A stretch of 64,000 nt of DNA from DATBSL01 sp963729875 (GCA_963729875.1 CAVSPR010000009.1:620001-684000); one strand, 5' to 3'. Shown: positions 1 through 9,284, numbered from the stretch's first letter. Notes: a model not told the origin generated them from the sequence alone. A program made the numbers and translations.

Positions 1-198
1 GAGAAGCTGCTCAAGGAGAGGTGCCTCACCCAGGCAGCGGCGGCCAGGATCATGGGCGTGTCTCAACCGCGAGTCAGCGACCTGCTGCGGGGGAAGGTCG
101 GTCTCTTCAGCACCGACTCGCTGATCGACATGCTTGCCAGGCTGGGCGTTACCGTGCGACTGGCATTCGCCTCCTCGAAGCCGCGACAAGTCGCCTGA
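1..198 (+). CDS. Xre-family helix-turn-helix protein, 3' part
   Basis: The frame is open from base 1 and ends with TGA at 196-198, giving the last 65 residues of a protein whose start lies outside the window. The visible part is a classic helix-turn-helix: a 'LTQAAAARIMGVSQPRVSDLLRG' type arrangement (residues about 9-31), followed by a helix with the pattern DSLIDMLARLG and the ending VTVRLAF. This layout is that of the HigA/Xre-type antitoxins that bind their own operator and usually follow a RelE/HigB-like toxin gene; the toxin, if present, would be upstream of the window. A free-standing transcriptional regulator is the alternative. Confidence 0.75.
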   Translation, partial: EKLLKERCLTQAAAARIMGVSQPRVSDLLRGKVGLFSTDSLIDMLARLGVTVRLAFASSKPRQVA

Positions 199-234
199 CC
201 GGCGCGGGAACGAGGTCAGTCTCTCACGCCCCCC

Positions 235-1461
235 ATGATCCCCGTCGAAGAGGCGCTGGAGATCGTCCTGCGAGAGGCGCCCGCGCTTCCCGCCGAGGAC
301 GTGCCACTCGAGGAGGCGGTCGGCCGTGTCCTCGCCGAGGAGGTCGTCTCCGACACGGACCTCCCCCCGTTCGACCGCGCCGCCATGGACGGCTTCGCGC
401 TGCGTGCCGTGGACGTGGCCGGGGCGCCGTCGGCGCTCGAGGTGGTCGGCGAGGTGCGTGCCGGGCAGTGGCCCGACCTGACGGTTGGCCCCGGCCAGGC
501 GGTCCGCATCATGACCGGGGCGCCGGTCCCGCCCGGCGCCGACGCCGTGCAGCAGGTCGAGAAGACGCAGCCGCTCGACGAGTTCCGCGTCACGATCCGG
601 TCGGCCGTGGCGCAGGGTGCGAACGTCGCGCCCCGCGGCTCCGAGGTGACGGCCGGGGACGTAGTCCTCACCGGTGGCCGGTGGATCGACCCCGCCGCGA
701 TCGCGGTGCTCGCCTCGGCCGGAAAGGCCCGCGTGCGCGTGGCCCGCCGGCCGAGGCTCGCGCTCCTCGTCACCGGCGACGAGATCGTCGAGGTCGAGGC
801 GAATCCAGGCCCCGGGCAGATCCGCAACAGCAACGGGCCGGCGGTCGCGGCCCAGGCCCGGCTCGCCGGCGCCGACGTGCGGTGGCTCGGCATCGCGCCC
901 GACCGCCAGGACGCGATCGCAGAGGCCCTGCGCGCGGGTCTCCCGGCCGACGTGCTCGTCGTCTCGGGGGGCGTCTCGGCCGGCGACTACGACCTCGTCG
1001 AGCCTGCGCTGCTCGAGCTGAGGGCGCGCTTCCTCTTCACGAAGGTGGCGATCAGGCCGGGGGCGCCCCTCGTCTTCGGCCGCCTCGGCGAGACCCTCGT
1101 CTTCGGCCTGCCCGGCAACCCGGTCTCCGCCCAGGTGACATTCGACCTCTTCGTGCGGCCGGCGCTCCTGAAGATGCAGGGCGCCCGGGTCCGGGAGCGC
1201 CCGCGGGTGGGGGTCGAGCTCCTGGGCGCCGTGAAGAACCGCTCGGGGCGAAAGAGCCACGTCCCCGCCCGCGTGCGCTTCGAGGGGGGACGGCTCGTGG
1301 CCCGCCCGCTGCGGTCGATGGGCTCGGGCGACCTCGCCGCGCACGCGCGGGCGAACGCCCTCGTGGTGATCGAGAAGGACCGCGAGCACGCCGCGGCCGG
1401 CGAGACCGCCGAGGCGGTGCTGCTCGGCAGCTTCCTGGAGGACGACGGTGCGCCACTCTAG
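235..1461 (+). CDS. moeA: Molybdopterin molybdenumtransferase MoeA
   Basis: Inserts molybdate into adenylylated molybdopterin in the last step of molybdenum cofactor synthesis (cytoplasm). The 408-residue protein has normal MoeA length and order: N-terminal MoeA domain with PPFDRAAMDGFA near residue 43 and MTGAPVPPGADAV near 90, the MoCF-binding domain with LLVTGDEI near 180 and a GGVSAGDYD loop near 245, GLPGNPVSA near 292, then the C-terminal barrel. The ATG at 235 gives the family N-terminus (MIPVEEALEIVL). moaC follows with overlap, so this is a two-gene cofactor operon. No frame break seen. Confidence 0.95.
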   Translation: MIPVEEALEIVLREAPALPAEDVPLEEAVGRVLAEEVVSDTDLPPFDRAAMDGFALRAVDVAGAPSALEVVGEVRAGQWPDLTVGPGQAVRIMTGAPVPPGADAVQQVEKTQPLDEFRVTIRSAVAQGANVAPRGSEVTAGDVVLTGGRWIDPAAIAVLASAGKARVRVARRPRLALLVTGDEIVEVEANPGPGQIRNSNGPAVAAQARLAGADVRWLGIAPDRQDAIAEALRAGLPADVLVVSGGVSAGDYDLVEPALLELRARFLFTKVAIRPGAPLVFGRLGETLVFGLPGNPVSAQVTFDLFVRPALLKMQGARVRERPRVGVELLGAVKNRSGRKSHVPARVRFEGGRLVARPLRSMGSGDLAAHARANALVVIEKDREHAAAGETAEAVLLGSFLEDDGAPL

Positions 1462-1959
1462 CGTCGGAGGACCCGCCCCGGACCGCCGGGGCCCTCGCTC
1501 AGCCACCTCGACGAGGAGGGCGCGGCCCGGATGGTGGACGTGTCGGCGAAGCCCGTGACCGCCCGCGAGGCGGTGGCCCGGGGGAGGATCAGGATCGCCC
1601 CCGCCGCCATGCGTCTCGTGCGCGCCGGGCACCTGAAGAAGGGAGGCGTCGTCGAGGTCGCGCGCCTCGCCGGGATCATGGCGGCCAAGCGCACGGCCGA
1701 CACCATCCCGCTCTGCCACCCGCTGCCGCTCTCGCACGTGGACGTGGACCTCCGGCCGCGACGCGACGGCTTCGTGATCGAGGCCCACGTCCGCACCGAC
1801 GCGAGGACGGGCGCCGAGATGGAGGCCCTCCACGCGGTCGCGGTGGCCGCCCTCACCGTCTACGACATGGTGAAGGCCGCCGACCGGGAGATGACGATCG
1901 GCGAGATCAGGCTGGTGCGCAAGACTGGCGGCCGCAGCGGGGAGTATCGGCGGCGGTAG
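1449..1959 (+). CDS. moaC: Cyclic pyranopterin monophosphate synthase MoaC (one frameshift near the start)
   Basis: Converts the 8-oxo-GTP-derived intermediate to cyclic pyranopterin monophosphate, the first committed intermediate of molybdenum cofactor synthesis, together with MoaA (not in the window). From 1498 the frame reads the family pattern SHLDEEGAARMVDVSAKPVT, then CHPLPLSHVDVDL and AEMEALHAVAVAALTVYDMVKA. There is no start codon upstream in that frame before the moeA stop. A GTG at 1449 in another frame, overlapping the end of moeA, would give MRHSSVGGPAP and joins correctly if one C is restored in the run near 1491-1495. A shorter start at ATG 1531 would remove conserved residues. 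Identity is sure, exact start is not. Confidence 0.88.
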
Positions 1960-2718
1960 GCGGAGGGCTTCGGCGCCTCTTTTCACCGTGAGGTCGTCGA
2001 TCTCAGGAGCCACCCGAGGGTCGCTGGCCGCTCCTGTCCTCGAGGACGGCGGCAAACTCGGCGACGACCGACCTCACGCGGCGAGGTTCATCGTCCGGCC
2101 GTGCGCGAGAGGAGGCTCTCACCCCGTCGAAGGGCTCCGGGCCCGCGCCTGCGACCATCTTGTGGATGCCCATGTCCGCCGGGCGGACGCCTCGCGCCGG
2201 ACGCCGTCGACGTCGCGCCTCTTCCCGCTCGCCCGTGATGCTTCCTCCTCGAACCGCCGTCAGGCCAGCGCTAATCTGGCGTTCCCGTCGGCGGTTCCTT
2301 CCGCGGAAGACGTGGCCGTGCGCGCGAGGGCGAGCCGCGCCTGACCGGGACGTCGACCTCGTGGCGCCGAGAGCGTTCGGCCGGAGCCGAGTTCGGGCGA
2401 CGCCTGCAGGGCCTTCGACGAATGCGCCCGGTCGCCACCGCGCCGCGCCGGGCCTTGAGGCGGCACCAGATCTCGCGGGCGGGCCCGTCCTCGGCCTCGT
2501 CGACGCGCTTCATCTGCGGGGGCCCGAGCGGCGAGCGCCGCCTCGCTCAGCTGCAGCGAGATCGCGTCCGGCCCGGGCCGGGCGGCGGCCGCTCGATCCG
2601 CCTCGCTCGCGGCCTCGAAGCCTTCGATCCAGCTCAGGACCGACGCACGGGACGGGGCCGTACGCCTATCGCAGCTGAGGGTCCTCGAGGGAAGCGGGCG
2701 CAACCGCCCGAAAAGACG
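1960..2718. other. Stretch without a recognisable gene; possible decayed minus-strand gene
   Basis: About 760 bases between moaC and the TonB receptor terminator. No intact family is recognisable on either strand. On the minus strand, protein-like pieces occur in different frames: one from about 2640 to 2520 (pattern SWIEGFEAASEADRAAAARPG), one starting at ATG 2513 (MKRVDEAEDGPAREIWCRLK), and one ending at the TGA at 2003 (from ATG 2173: MGIHKMVAGAGPEPFDG, 56 residues). They could be parts of one broken minus-strand gene. I assign no function. Confidence 0.35.
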
Positions 2719-2753
2719 AAGGCCCCGGAGGCCTTGCGGGCCCCCGGGGCCTT
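2719..2753 (-). terminator. Hairpin terminator of the TonB receptor operon
   Basis: Arms AAGGCCCCGG (2719-2728) and CCGGGGCCTT (2744-2753) form a 10-base-pair stem. Read on the minus strand it lies downstream of the TonB receptor stop at 2797 and is followed by a T-rich tract (CGTCTTTTCG), as expected for an intrinsic terminator. Confidence 0.7.
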
Positions 2754-2760
2754 TCACGCG

Positions 2761-2788
2761 TCCGGCCGGGTCAGGCTACCCGGCCGGA
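2761..2788 (-). other. Second perfect hairpin just after the TonB receptor stop
   Basis: TCCGGCCGGGT (2761-2771) pairs perfectly with ACCCGGCCGGA (2778-2788), an 11-base-pair stem with a 6-base loop, lying 8 bases past the stop codon on the minus strand. There is no T run, so it may be an RNA 3'-end protecting structure acting in tandem with the terminator at 2719-2753. Confidence 0.55.
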
Positions 2789-2796
2789 CGACGGGG

Positions 2797-5551
2797 TCAG
2801 AAGCTCCAGCGGGCTCCGAGGAGCCAGCGCCTCGGCCCGATGATCGTCGTCGGGCTGCCGCCCTCGACATCCTCGTTTGCGATCGAGACGCTCGGGTAGC
2901 GCTCGTTCACGTCGGTGATCGTGCCGGCGTTGAAGAGGTTCTGGACATCGGCGTAGACGGCGATCCGGTCGGTTCCCGCCCCGACCTTGAAGATCTTCTC
3001 GAGCCGCAGGTCCAGGTAGCTCTCGCTGTCGAGCCGCCGGTTCCCGAACGGCTCGAGGTTGGGCTGGCGGCCCGCCGACCGCGGGTAGACGATCTGCCGC
3101 GAGGTGTACCGCTGGTAGGGGGTCCAGGTCGTTCCGGAGAGGTATCGCCAGTAGCCATTGAGGCCCACCTCGATCTTGGGGATCTGCCAGGTGCCGTACA
3201 CCTTGATCTCGTGGGGGCGCTCGTAGACTGGTCGGCCGAAGTTGTTGACGAGGGCGAGCGTCGGCGTCTCCCAGGCGCTGGTCTGCCCGTAGGTGTTCGA
3301 GACCGTGTTGTTGACGGTTCCCTCGCTCTTCGACCAGACGTACGAGACGCGGCCCTGCCAGCGATTGGTGAACCGCTTGTCGAGGACGACCATCAACGCC
3401 TTGTACTTGCGCTCCGTCCGGGCCGTTCCGAGCGCGTTGCCGGACGGGTCGCGGTACACGAAGCCGTCGGGGTTCGTCAGGATCGGTGTCGTCTCCGAGG
3501 CCGCCCGGTTGGCCCAGTTGTAGACGGTGAGGGGCTGGCCGGTGACGCCGTTCGTGACCGTGGTGGGTGTCCACCGGGCGTCGGGGTAGACCGAGGCCTG
3601 GACGTTCTTGTCCTCGCGCCAGATACCGGTCAGGGAGAGACGGACGTCCTTCGTCAGCTCCCGATCGATGCCCACCGTCCACTCGTCCACCCGCGGGTGC
3701 TTCACGTCCGAGTCGATTCCGTAGAGGGGGTAGAGAAGCCGGCTGTCCTCGGTGAAGCAGTTTCCGAGCGGCCCGCACTTGTCACCCTCCGGGTCGTAAA
3801 GGTAGGTCACGTAGTCCCGATAGCCCGGCAGGGCCCGCTGGTACATGTCGAAGAGCATGGCCTCGTAGTACTGGCCGTAGGTGCCCTTCACCACGGTCTT
3901 GCCGTTGCCGGTGGCGTCGAAGGCGAAGCCGAGGCGGGGCGCCCAGTTGGTGTTGCTGTAGACCGTCTTGTCGAGCACCGGGCTTCGGCCGCGCACGAAG
4001 TCCACCCGGACCCCCGCGTTGATGGTGAGCCGGTCGGTGGGCTTCCAGGAGTCCTGGGCGAACAGCGACTCGCGCCCGTTGCGGCCGTCGTTGTCGTAGC
4101 CGTAGTCGTAGGCGTAGTACTGGCCCTTGGGATAGTAGTCGGTGTTGTCGTAGTAGTAGATGTCCTGGTTGTAGCCGTACCGGCTGTGGACCTTGCTCCG
4201 CTCGATCTCCACGCCGAACTTCAGGTCGTGCTTGCCGAACGCCTCGGCGTAGTGCGAGATCGAGGCGTTGACCTGGTGCCGGCCCCGGTCCGCGTAGTAG
4301 TAGCCCCAGCCGCCTCCCGTGTACTCGCCGGTCGTCCCGTCGTAGGAGAGCGGGGTCGGGTCGATGGGGTCCGTGTAGTAGTAGCCCCACCACCCGCTGT
4401 ACTTCACCTCGGCGAAGGTGCGGGTGCCGAAGAGGTGGCGCCACTGCACGCCCCACACGGCCTCCGGGGAGTCCTGGTTGACCGTGTTGCTGTCCTGGTC
4501 GAGGTTGCTGCCGATGCTCGGGCGCCCCGTCTGGTTGTAGTAGTCCCACTGGAAGCTGGCGGACAGGTTGTCGTTCGGCCCCGGCTGCCAGGTCAGCTTG
4601 GCGTTGAAGCGCGGGCTGATCTCGGTGTGCAGCGTCCGGGGTCCGCTCGGGTTGTCCTCCTGCTCGTAGCGCTGGGCCGCGATGAAGAAGAACAGCTTGT
4701 CCTTGATCAGGGGACCGCCCAGCTGTCCGCTGAGGTCCAGCCGCTTGTTGACGACGAAGGGGTCGCCCAGCGACGGGTTCTGCGTGACGTACGCCGGATC
4801 GATGTTGTCGCTCCAGAAGCTCTTCTTCGTCCAGTAGGCGTCGAACAGGCCGGTGAAGCGGTTGCCGCCCGACTTCATGATGGTGTTGACGACGGCCCCG
4901 GTGTAGGAGCCGTACTCGGCCGGTGCGCCGAGGCCGCCCACCTGGACCTCCTCCATGAGGTTGTAGTTGAAGAAGACCCACGCCGAGCCGGCGTCGGGGT
5001 CGCGGGTGTCGACGCCGTCGATCAGCAGGCCGTTCGCGTAGTCGGAGTTCGTGCCGTAGGCGGAGCCGTCGTTGATGCCGGGCAGGTAGTTGAGCATGTC
5101 GAGGGCGGCGTTCGTGGGCCGGATCGGCAGGTTGAAGAGCATGTCCTGGGACAGCGAGTTGTCGGTGGAGCTCGAGCGTGACGTCGACGACGGGCGACTC
5201 GCCCACGACGTCCACGGTCTCGGTGACGCCGCCGATGCCGAGCGTGACGTCGATGGTCGCGACCCGGCCCAGGGAGACGATCACGTTGTCCTGGCGCTTC
5301 GGGCGGAAGCCGCCGAGCTCGGCCGTGACGGAGTAGGTTCCCACCTCGACCGCGGGGAAGCGGTAGCCTCCCTCGGCGTCGGTGGTGGCGGTGCGGTTGC
5401 CGGCCTTGCCGATGAGCGTGACGGTGACGCCGGGCAGGACGCCGCCCTGCTCGTCCTTGACGACGCCGGCGACGGTGCCGGTGAGGGACTGGGCCGCGAG
5501 CGGAAGGGCGACGGCGAGGAGGAGCAGCGACAGGATCAGGATTCTGCGCAT
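2797..5551 (-). CDS. TonB-dependent receptor, Oar-like, with carboxypeptidase regulatory domain (one frameshift)
   Basis: Outer-membrane receptor that takes up an unknown large substrate using TonB energy. ATG at 5551 starts a signal peptide (MRRILILSLLLLAVALPLAAQ) followed by a carboxypeptidase-regulatory-like fold (GTVAGVVKDEQGGVLPGVTV, then DAEGGYRFPAVEVGTYSV). The frame breaks near 5175: an extra base there separates VVDVT from SSSTDNSLSQDMLFNLPI, after which the plug (TNAALDMLNYLPGIND) and a tyrosine-rich beta barrel run to the TGA at 2797, ending in an aromatic C-terminus (ARWSF). Total about 917 residues, normal for Oar-like receptors. A small membrane protein lies 14 bases upstream in the same operon. 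Substrate cannot be told from sequence. Confidence 0.85.
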
Positions 5552-5565
5552 GGTTCTCGTTCTCC

Positions 5566-5910
5566 TCACTTGGCCGGCGACTTGATGCGGTCGTTGGACA
5601 TGGAGTAGCCCATGTAGCCGAGGGTGCCGGCGAGCAGAACGAGGCTGATGACGCCCGTCGTGGTCTTGAAGAAGGGCTTGTCCCCGGTGCTGGCGGAAGC
5701 GGTCGCGGGTGCGGGTTGGGCGGCCTGCGCGAGGCTGGCCGCGGGCATCGCCTCGACCGTGGCGGTCGCCGCGGCGGCGATCGGGCGCGGGGCTGGCCCG
5801 GGCGCGGGTTCCGCGGCAAACGCCGGGGGAGCCACGAGCGTCAGGCCGACGACGAGCGCCAGGGCCCCCGCGAGGAGCCTGGCGTGCTTGAGATATCGCG
5901 TCACTCTCAT
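5566..5910 (-). CDS. Small secreted/membrane-anchored protein next to the TonB receptor
   Basis: I do not recognise a family. From ATG 5910 the 114-residue product has an N-terminal signal segment (LLAGALALVVGLTLVAPPAFA), an Ala/Pro-rich linker of about 45 residues, and a C-terminal hydrophobic segment (GVISLVLLAGTLGYMGYSM) with a short basic tail. AGGAGGA precedes the start; a GTG at 5904 has better spacing (about 7 bases) and may be the real start. The open frame extends upstream to 6003 but that part is not protein-like. Its stop lies 14 bases before the receptor start, so the two are probably co-transcribed and may work together at the envelope. Confidence 0.65.
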   Translation of the reverse strand: MRVTRYLKHARLLAGALALVVGLTLVAPPAFAAEPAPGPAPRPIAAAATATVEAMPAASLAQAAQPAPATASASTGDKPFFKTTTGVISLVLLAGTLGYMGYSMSNDRIKSPAK

Positions 5911-6090
5911 TCCTCCTGCCGACCCTCCCGGGCCGGCCGTCCGAGAATGTGGGACAACCAAGGCTGTCGACACGGGCAGACACCCTTCAGCACAGCAACC
6001 CATGTGCCACGCCCGCCGCCCCGGGGACGATCCCCGAAGAGGCCTTGCGTCATGACGTTAACGGGGCTGTGGGCTGCCGCCGTGCGGCGA

Positions 6091-6116
6091 AGCATACAAG
6101 ATTCCGTGTCTGTCAA
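6091..6116 (-). promoter_or_regulatory. Candidate promoter for the TonB receptor operon
   Basis: On the minus strand a perfect TTGACA (6116-6111) is followed by TATGCT (6096-6091). The spacer is only 14 bases, shorter than the usual 16-18, so either element could be wrong. It would give a leader of roughly 170-180 bases before the small gene at 5910; that leader contains a GGGGA/TCCCC hairpin at 6023-6035. Confidence 0.4.
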
Positions 6117-6174
6117 GTCGGGATTTTGGATCGGCGTCCAATGGACTGGTCGTGGCCGGTGGCCTGGCCGCCGG

Positions 6175-6204
6175 TTGACCCCGTGCGAACCGGTCGGGTA
6201 GCGT
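6175..6204 (+). promoter_or_regulatory. Candidate promoter directly abutting the sulfatase-like gene
   Basis: TTGACC (6175-6180), an 18-base spacer and TAGCGT (6199-6204), only 9 bases before the ATG at 6214. No Shine-Dalgarno sequence can fit, so the transcript would have a leader of at most a few bases. Confidence 0.5.
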
Positions 6205-6213
6205 GGTTCGTCT

Positions 6214-8562
6214 ATGGCTGCGAACGCGCGGCGCCGAAGGCTCTGGCTGGCGGGGGCGGTCCTGCTCGCCCTGGGTGTGGGGGCGCTCCTCGTCCTGCGC
6301 GCCGGCCCGCCGAAGACCGACGCCGCCGCGCGCCGGCGCCTGGCCGCGCGGCGACCCGCTCCCGCCGACCTGAACGTGGTCGTGATCACCCTCGACACGC
6401 TGCGGGCGGACCGCCTCGGCTGCTACGGCTTCCGCGGCGTCGCGACGCCGAACATCGACGGGTTGGCGGCCGAGGGCGTCCTCTTCGAGCAGGCCACCTC
6501 GACGGTGCCGCTCACGCTGCCCTCCCACACGTCGATCTTCACCGGCCTCATCCCCCCGAAGCACGGTGTCCGCGACAACGGCGGGTTCTTCGTGGACGAG
6601 AAGACGACGACCCTCGCCGAGCGCATGAAGGCGGGCGGCTTCGCGACGGGGGCCTTCATCGGCGCCTGGGTGCTCGACTCGCGCTGGGGGCTCGACCAGG
6701 GCTTCGACACCTACTCCGACCGCTTCGACCTTTCGAAATACAAGATCGTCAACCTCGGCACCGTCCAGAAGAAGGGCGACGAGGTCATGGACCTCGCCCT
6801 CGAGTGGCTGGAGGGGGTGAAGTCGAGGAAGTTCTTCGCGTGGGTGCACCTCTACGACCCGCACACCCCCTACGAGCCGCCGGAGCCGTTTCGCTCCCGC
6901 TACCCGGGGCAGCCGTACCTGGGCGAGGTGGCCTACACCGACCAGGTGGTGGGGCGCCTCGTGTCGTGGCTGAAGGGGGCGGGGGTGTGGGACCGCACGG
7001 TCCTCGTCCTCCTCGCCGACCACGGGGAGAGCCTCGGCGAGCACGGCGAGAACGCCCACACCTTCTTCGTCTACGACGCGACGCAGCACGTCCCGCTCGT
7101 CGTGCGGACGCCGTGGGGCGACCGCGGCCGCAGCCGGGCGCAGGTCTCGACCGTGGACGTGATGCCGACCGTCCTCGACCTCGTGGGCCTTGCGCCCCAG
7201 CCGGGGATCGACGGGCGCTCGCTCGCCCGGCTCGTCCAGTACCCGGCGGCCGACGCGCCGGGCGTCGCCTACGCCGAGACCTACTTCCCCCGCTTCCACT
7301 ACGGCTGGCAGCACCTGCGAGCGATGCGCGACGGGAAGTGGAAGTACATCGAGGCGCCGACCCCCGAGCTGTACGACGTGCAGCAGGACCCAGGCGAGAC
7401 GAAGAACGTTTACAGGGCCTTCTCGCGCCGTGCGGAGGACCTCCGCCTCCTGCTCGAGAAGATGGCCGGCAGCGGCGTCCAGGCCGCGCCCGACGCGACG
7501 ACGCTCGACCCCGAGACGCTGCAGCGGCTGGCCGCGCTCGGCTACGTGGGCGGCGGCCCGCGGGTGGACCCCGCGGCCGTGCTCCCCGACCCCAAGGACA
7601 AGATCGCCCTCTTCGAGCGGATGGGCGAGGCGCGGGGGCTCGCGAAGGGGGAGAAGCTCGACGAGGCGGTGGCGGCGATGCGCGCGGTCATCGCCGAGGA
7701 CCCCGGGATCATCGACGCCTACACCGCGCTCGGAGGCTGGCTGCGCAGCCTGAAAAAGCCGGACGAGGCGATCGCCGCGTACCGGCGCGCCCTCGAGATC
7801 CAGCCCGAGAACGAGATGGCGCTCTCCGCGCTCGCCGAGGTCTACCGCGCGCAGGGCAAGCCCGACGCGGCGATCGAGGGCTACCGCACCGCCCTCAAGC
7901 TGCAGCCGCGCCAGCCGACCGTGTGGTACCAGCTCGCGACCCTCTACCTCGACCTCGGCCGCGAGGCGGAGGCGCGGAAGACCTTCGACGAGGCCCTCAA
8001 GCACAACCCGAAGATGGGCGCGGCCTACAACAGCCTGGCCGCGCTCGCCTTCGAGCGGGGGGAGATGGAGGAGGCGGAGCGCCTGGTGCGCAAGGGGCTC
8101 GAGCTCGAGGAGGACATGCGCTCGAGCCGCTTCAACCTGGGCCGCGTCCTCGAGGCGCGAGGCCAGGTCGCTGAGGCGGAACGGCTCTACCGCGAGGAGC
8201 TCGCTCAATTCAGCGACAACGGCCGCGCGCGCTTCAACCTCGCCCAGCTCGCACGGCAGCGCGGCGACCGGGCGGGCTACCTCGCCCAGCTGCGCGAGTC
8301 CACCGAGAAGGCGCCGGAGTTCGGGGCGGCGTTCTTCTTCCTCGCGCGGGAGGAGCTCGGCGCCGGGCGCCTCGAGGAGGCGGCGGACCTCGCGCGGCGG
8401 GGGCTGGAGGTGGACAAGGGCTCGCGGGTGGCCCCTCTCGGCCACTACGTGCTCGCCGACGTCTACACCCGCCAGGGGAAGAAGGCGGAGGCGGATGAAG
8501 AGGTGGCGAAGGCCCGGCGCATCGAGGCGGGGCGGCGGCGCGCGCCCGCGGACGTGGGCTAG
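6214..8562 (+). CDS. Sulfatase-like (alkaline phosphatase superfamily) protein with TPR repeats
   Basis: Membrane-anchored hydrolase-like protein, 782 residues. Residues 10-28 form one membrane segment. Residues about 50-440 are an alkaline-phosphatase/sulfatase fold: ITLDTLRADRLGCYG with Asp61 and Asp66, the nucleophile loop VPLTLPSHTS, and a metal site ADHGESLGEHGE near 270. At the position where true sulfatases carry the Cys/Ser that becomes formylglycine there is Thr101 (T-L-P-S-H instead of C-x-P-S-R), so it is more like a phospho-transferase or hydrolase than a sulfatase. From about 470 to 770 there are some seven to eight TPR-type repeats (AIAAYRRALEIQPEN is one). Substrate unknown. 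The start abuts a promoter. Confidence 0.85.
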   Translation: MAANARRRRLWLAGAVLLALGVGALLVLRAGPPKTDAAARRRLAARRPAPADLNVVVITLDTLRADRLGCYGFRGVATPNIDGLAAEGVLFEQATSTVPLTLPSHTSIFTGLIPPKHGVRDNGGFFVDEKTTTLAERMKAGGFATGAFIGAWVLDSRWGLDQGFDTYSDRFDLSKYKIVNLGTVQKKGDEVMDLALEWLEGVKSRKFFAWVHLYDPHTPYEPPEPFRSRYPGQPYLGEVAYTDQVVGRLVSWLKGAGVWDRTVLVLLADHGESLGEHGENAHTFFVYDATQHVPLVVRTPWGDRGRSRAQVSTVDVMPTVLDLVGLAPQPGIDGRSLARLVQYPAADAPGVAYAETYFPRFHYGWQHLRAMRDGKWKYIEAPTPELYDVQQDPGETKNVYRAFSRRAEDLRLLLEKMAGSGVQAAPDATTLDPETLQRLAALGYVGGGPRVDPAAVLPDPKDKIALFERMGEARGLAKGEKLDEAVAAMRAVIAEDPGIIDAYTALGGWLRSLKKPDEAIAAYRRALEIQPENEMALSALAEVYRAQGKPDAAIEGYRTALKLQPRQPTVWYQLATLYLDLGREAEARKTFDEALKHNPKMGAAYNSLAALAFERGEMEEAERLVRKGLELEEDMRSSRFNLGRVLEARGQVAEAERLYREELAQFSDNGRARFNLAQLARQRGDRAGYLAQLRESTEKAPEFGAAFFFLAREELGAGRLEEAADLARRGLEVDKGSRVAPLGHYVLADVYTRQGKKAEADEEVAKARRIEAGRRRAPADVG

Positions 8563-8604
8563 CGGAGCCGCCCGGCGTCGCCGATATGGTAGTATTCCCG
8601 AGGT

Positions 8605-8907
8605 ATGGCGACGACTAAAGTGACCTTCACGCTCGACGGCGAGACGATCGCCCGGCTGCAGGCGGCGGCCGCCCGGCTCGCGGTTCCGAAGAGCGCGATC
8701 GTCCGCGAGGCGATCCGGGACTTCAGCGAGCGGGCCGACCGCCTGGGCGAGGACGAGCGTCGGCGGCAGCTCGAGGCCTTCGACCGACTGGTGCCGGCGA
8801 TACCGCGGCGGTCCCCGGCCGAGGTCGCGCGGGAGCTCGCGGGACTGCGGCGCGCGCGCCGCGCGGGCGGGCGGCTTCACGGGGCCTCGGGCGGCGGCGC
8901 GCGGTGA
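8605..8907 (+). CDS. Ribbon-helix-helix antitoxin (VapB-type)
   Basis: Residues 1-45 show a CopG/ribbon-helix-helix DNA-binding fold: a beta strand (TKVTFTLDGETIARLQ) followed by two helices with PKSAIVREAIRDFSE. The C-terminal half is charged and would wrap the toxin. The stop overlaps the GTG of the PIN-domain gene (GTGA, 8904-8907), the usual arrangement of an antitoxin translated just before its toxin. There is no Shine-Dalgarno sequence; TAGTAT at 8590-8595 stands 9 bases before the ATG. By family it would neutralise the toxin and repress the pair's promoter. Confidence 0.85.
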   Translation: MATTKVTFTLDGETIARLQAAAARLAVPKSAIVREAIRDFSERADRLGEDERRRQLEAFDRLVPAIPRRSPAEVARELAGLRRARRAGGRLHGASGGGAR

Positions 8908-9284
8908 TCGTTCTCGACACGTCGGTGCTGATCGACGCGCTCAGCGGGCCGCGCCGGTCGGCGCCTGCCCTGCGCCGTGCGATCGAGGCGGGCGAGCGCA
9001 TCCTGCTCCCGAGCCTCGTCCTCTACGAGTGGCTCCGCGGCCCGCGCCTCGACGAGGAACTCGCGGCCCAGGAGGCTCTCTTTCCCTCCGCGCTCGCCCT
9101 GGCCTTCGGCCCGGCCGAGGCTGCCCGAGCGGCACAGCTCTACGTGACCCTGCCCCGGCGCCGGGGCCGCGAGATCGACCTCGCGATCGCGGCGTGCGCG
9201 CTGACCCTCGGCGCGCGCTTGTGGACGCACAACCCCCGCGACTTCCGGGACCTGCCGGGCCTGCAGCTCTACGAGGCGGGCTGA
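8904..9284 (+). CDS. PIN-domain ribonuclease toxin (VapC-type)
   Basis: 126 residues, typical VapC length. The acidic residues of a PIN nuclease site are in place: Asp5 in IVLDTSVLID, a Glu in LVLYEWLRGP near 43, an Asp in REIDLAIAACAL near 93 and an Asp/Asn in THNPRDF near 112. VapC toxins cut tRNA or rRNA; the actual target here is unknown. It starts with GTG overlapping the antitoxin stop. The ATG of the beta-propeller gene overlaps this gene's stop (TGATG), so the toxin-antitoxin pair is translationally linked to a third gene. Confidence 0.88.
   Translation: MIVLDTSVLIDALSGPRRSAPALRRAIEAGERILLPSLVLYEWLRGPRLDEELAAQEALFPSALALAFGPAEAARAAQLYVTLPRRRGREIDLAIAACALTLGARLWTHNPRDFRDLPGLQLYEAG

Noticed and set aside
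2422..5181. A 919-codon plus-strand frame
   Set aside because: Antisense to the TonB receptor, whose minus-strand product has signal peptide, plug and barrel. The plus-strand product is Val/Arg/Gly-rich with no motif.
6023..6035. GGGGA/TCCCC hairpin in the leader of the TonB operon as a riboswitch
   Set aside because: A single 5-base-pair stem without any recognised aptamer consensus; not enough to claim a riboswitch.
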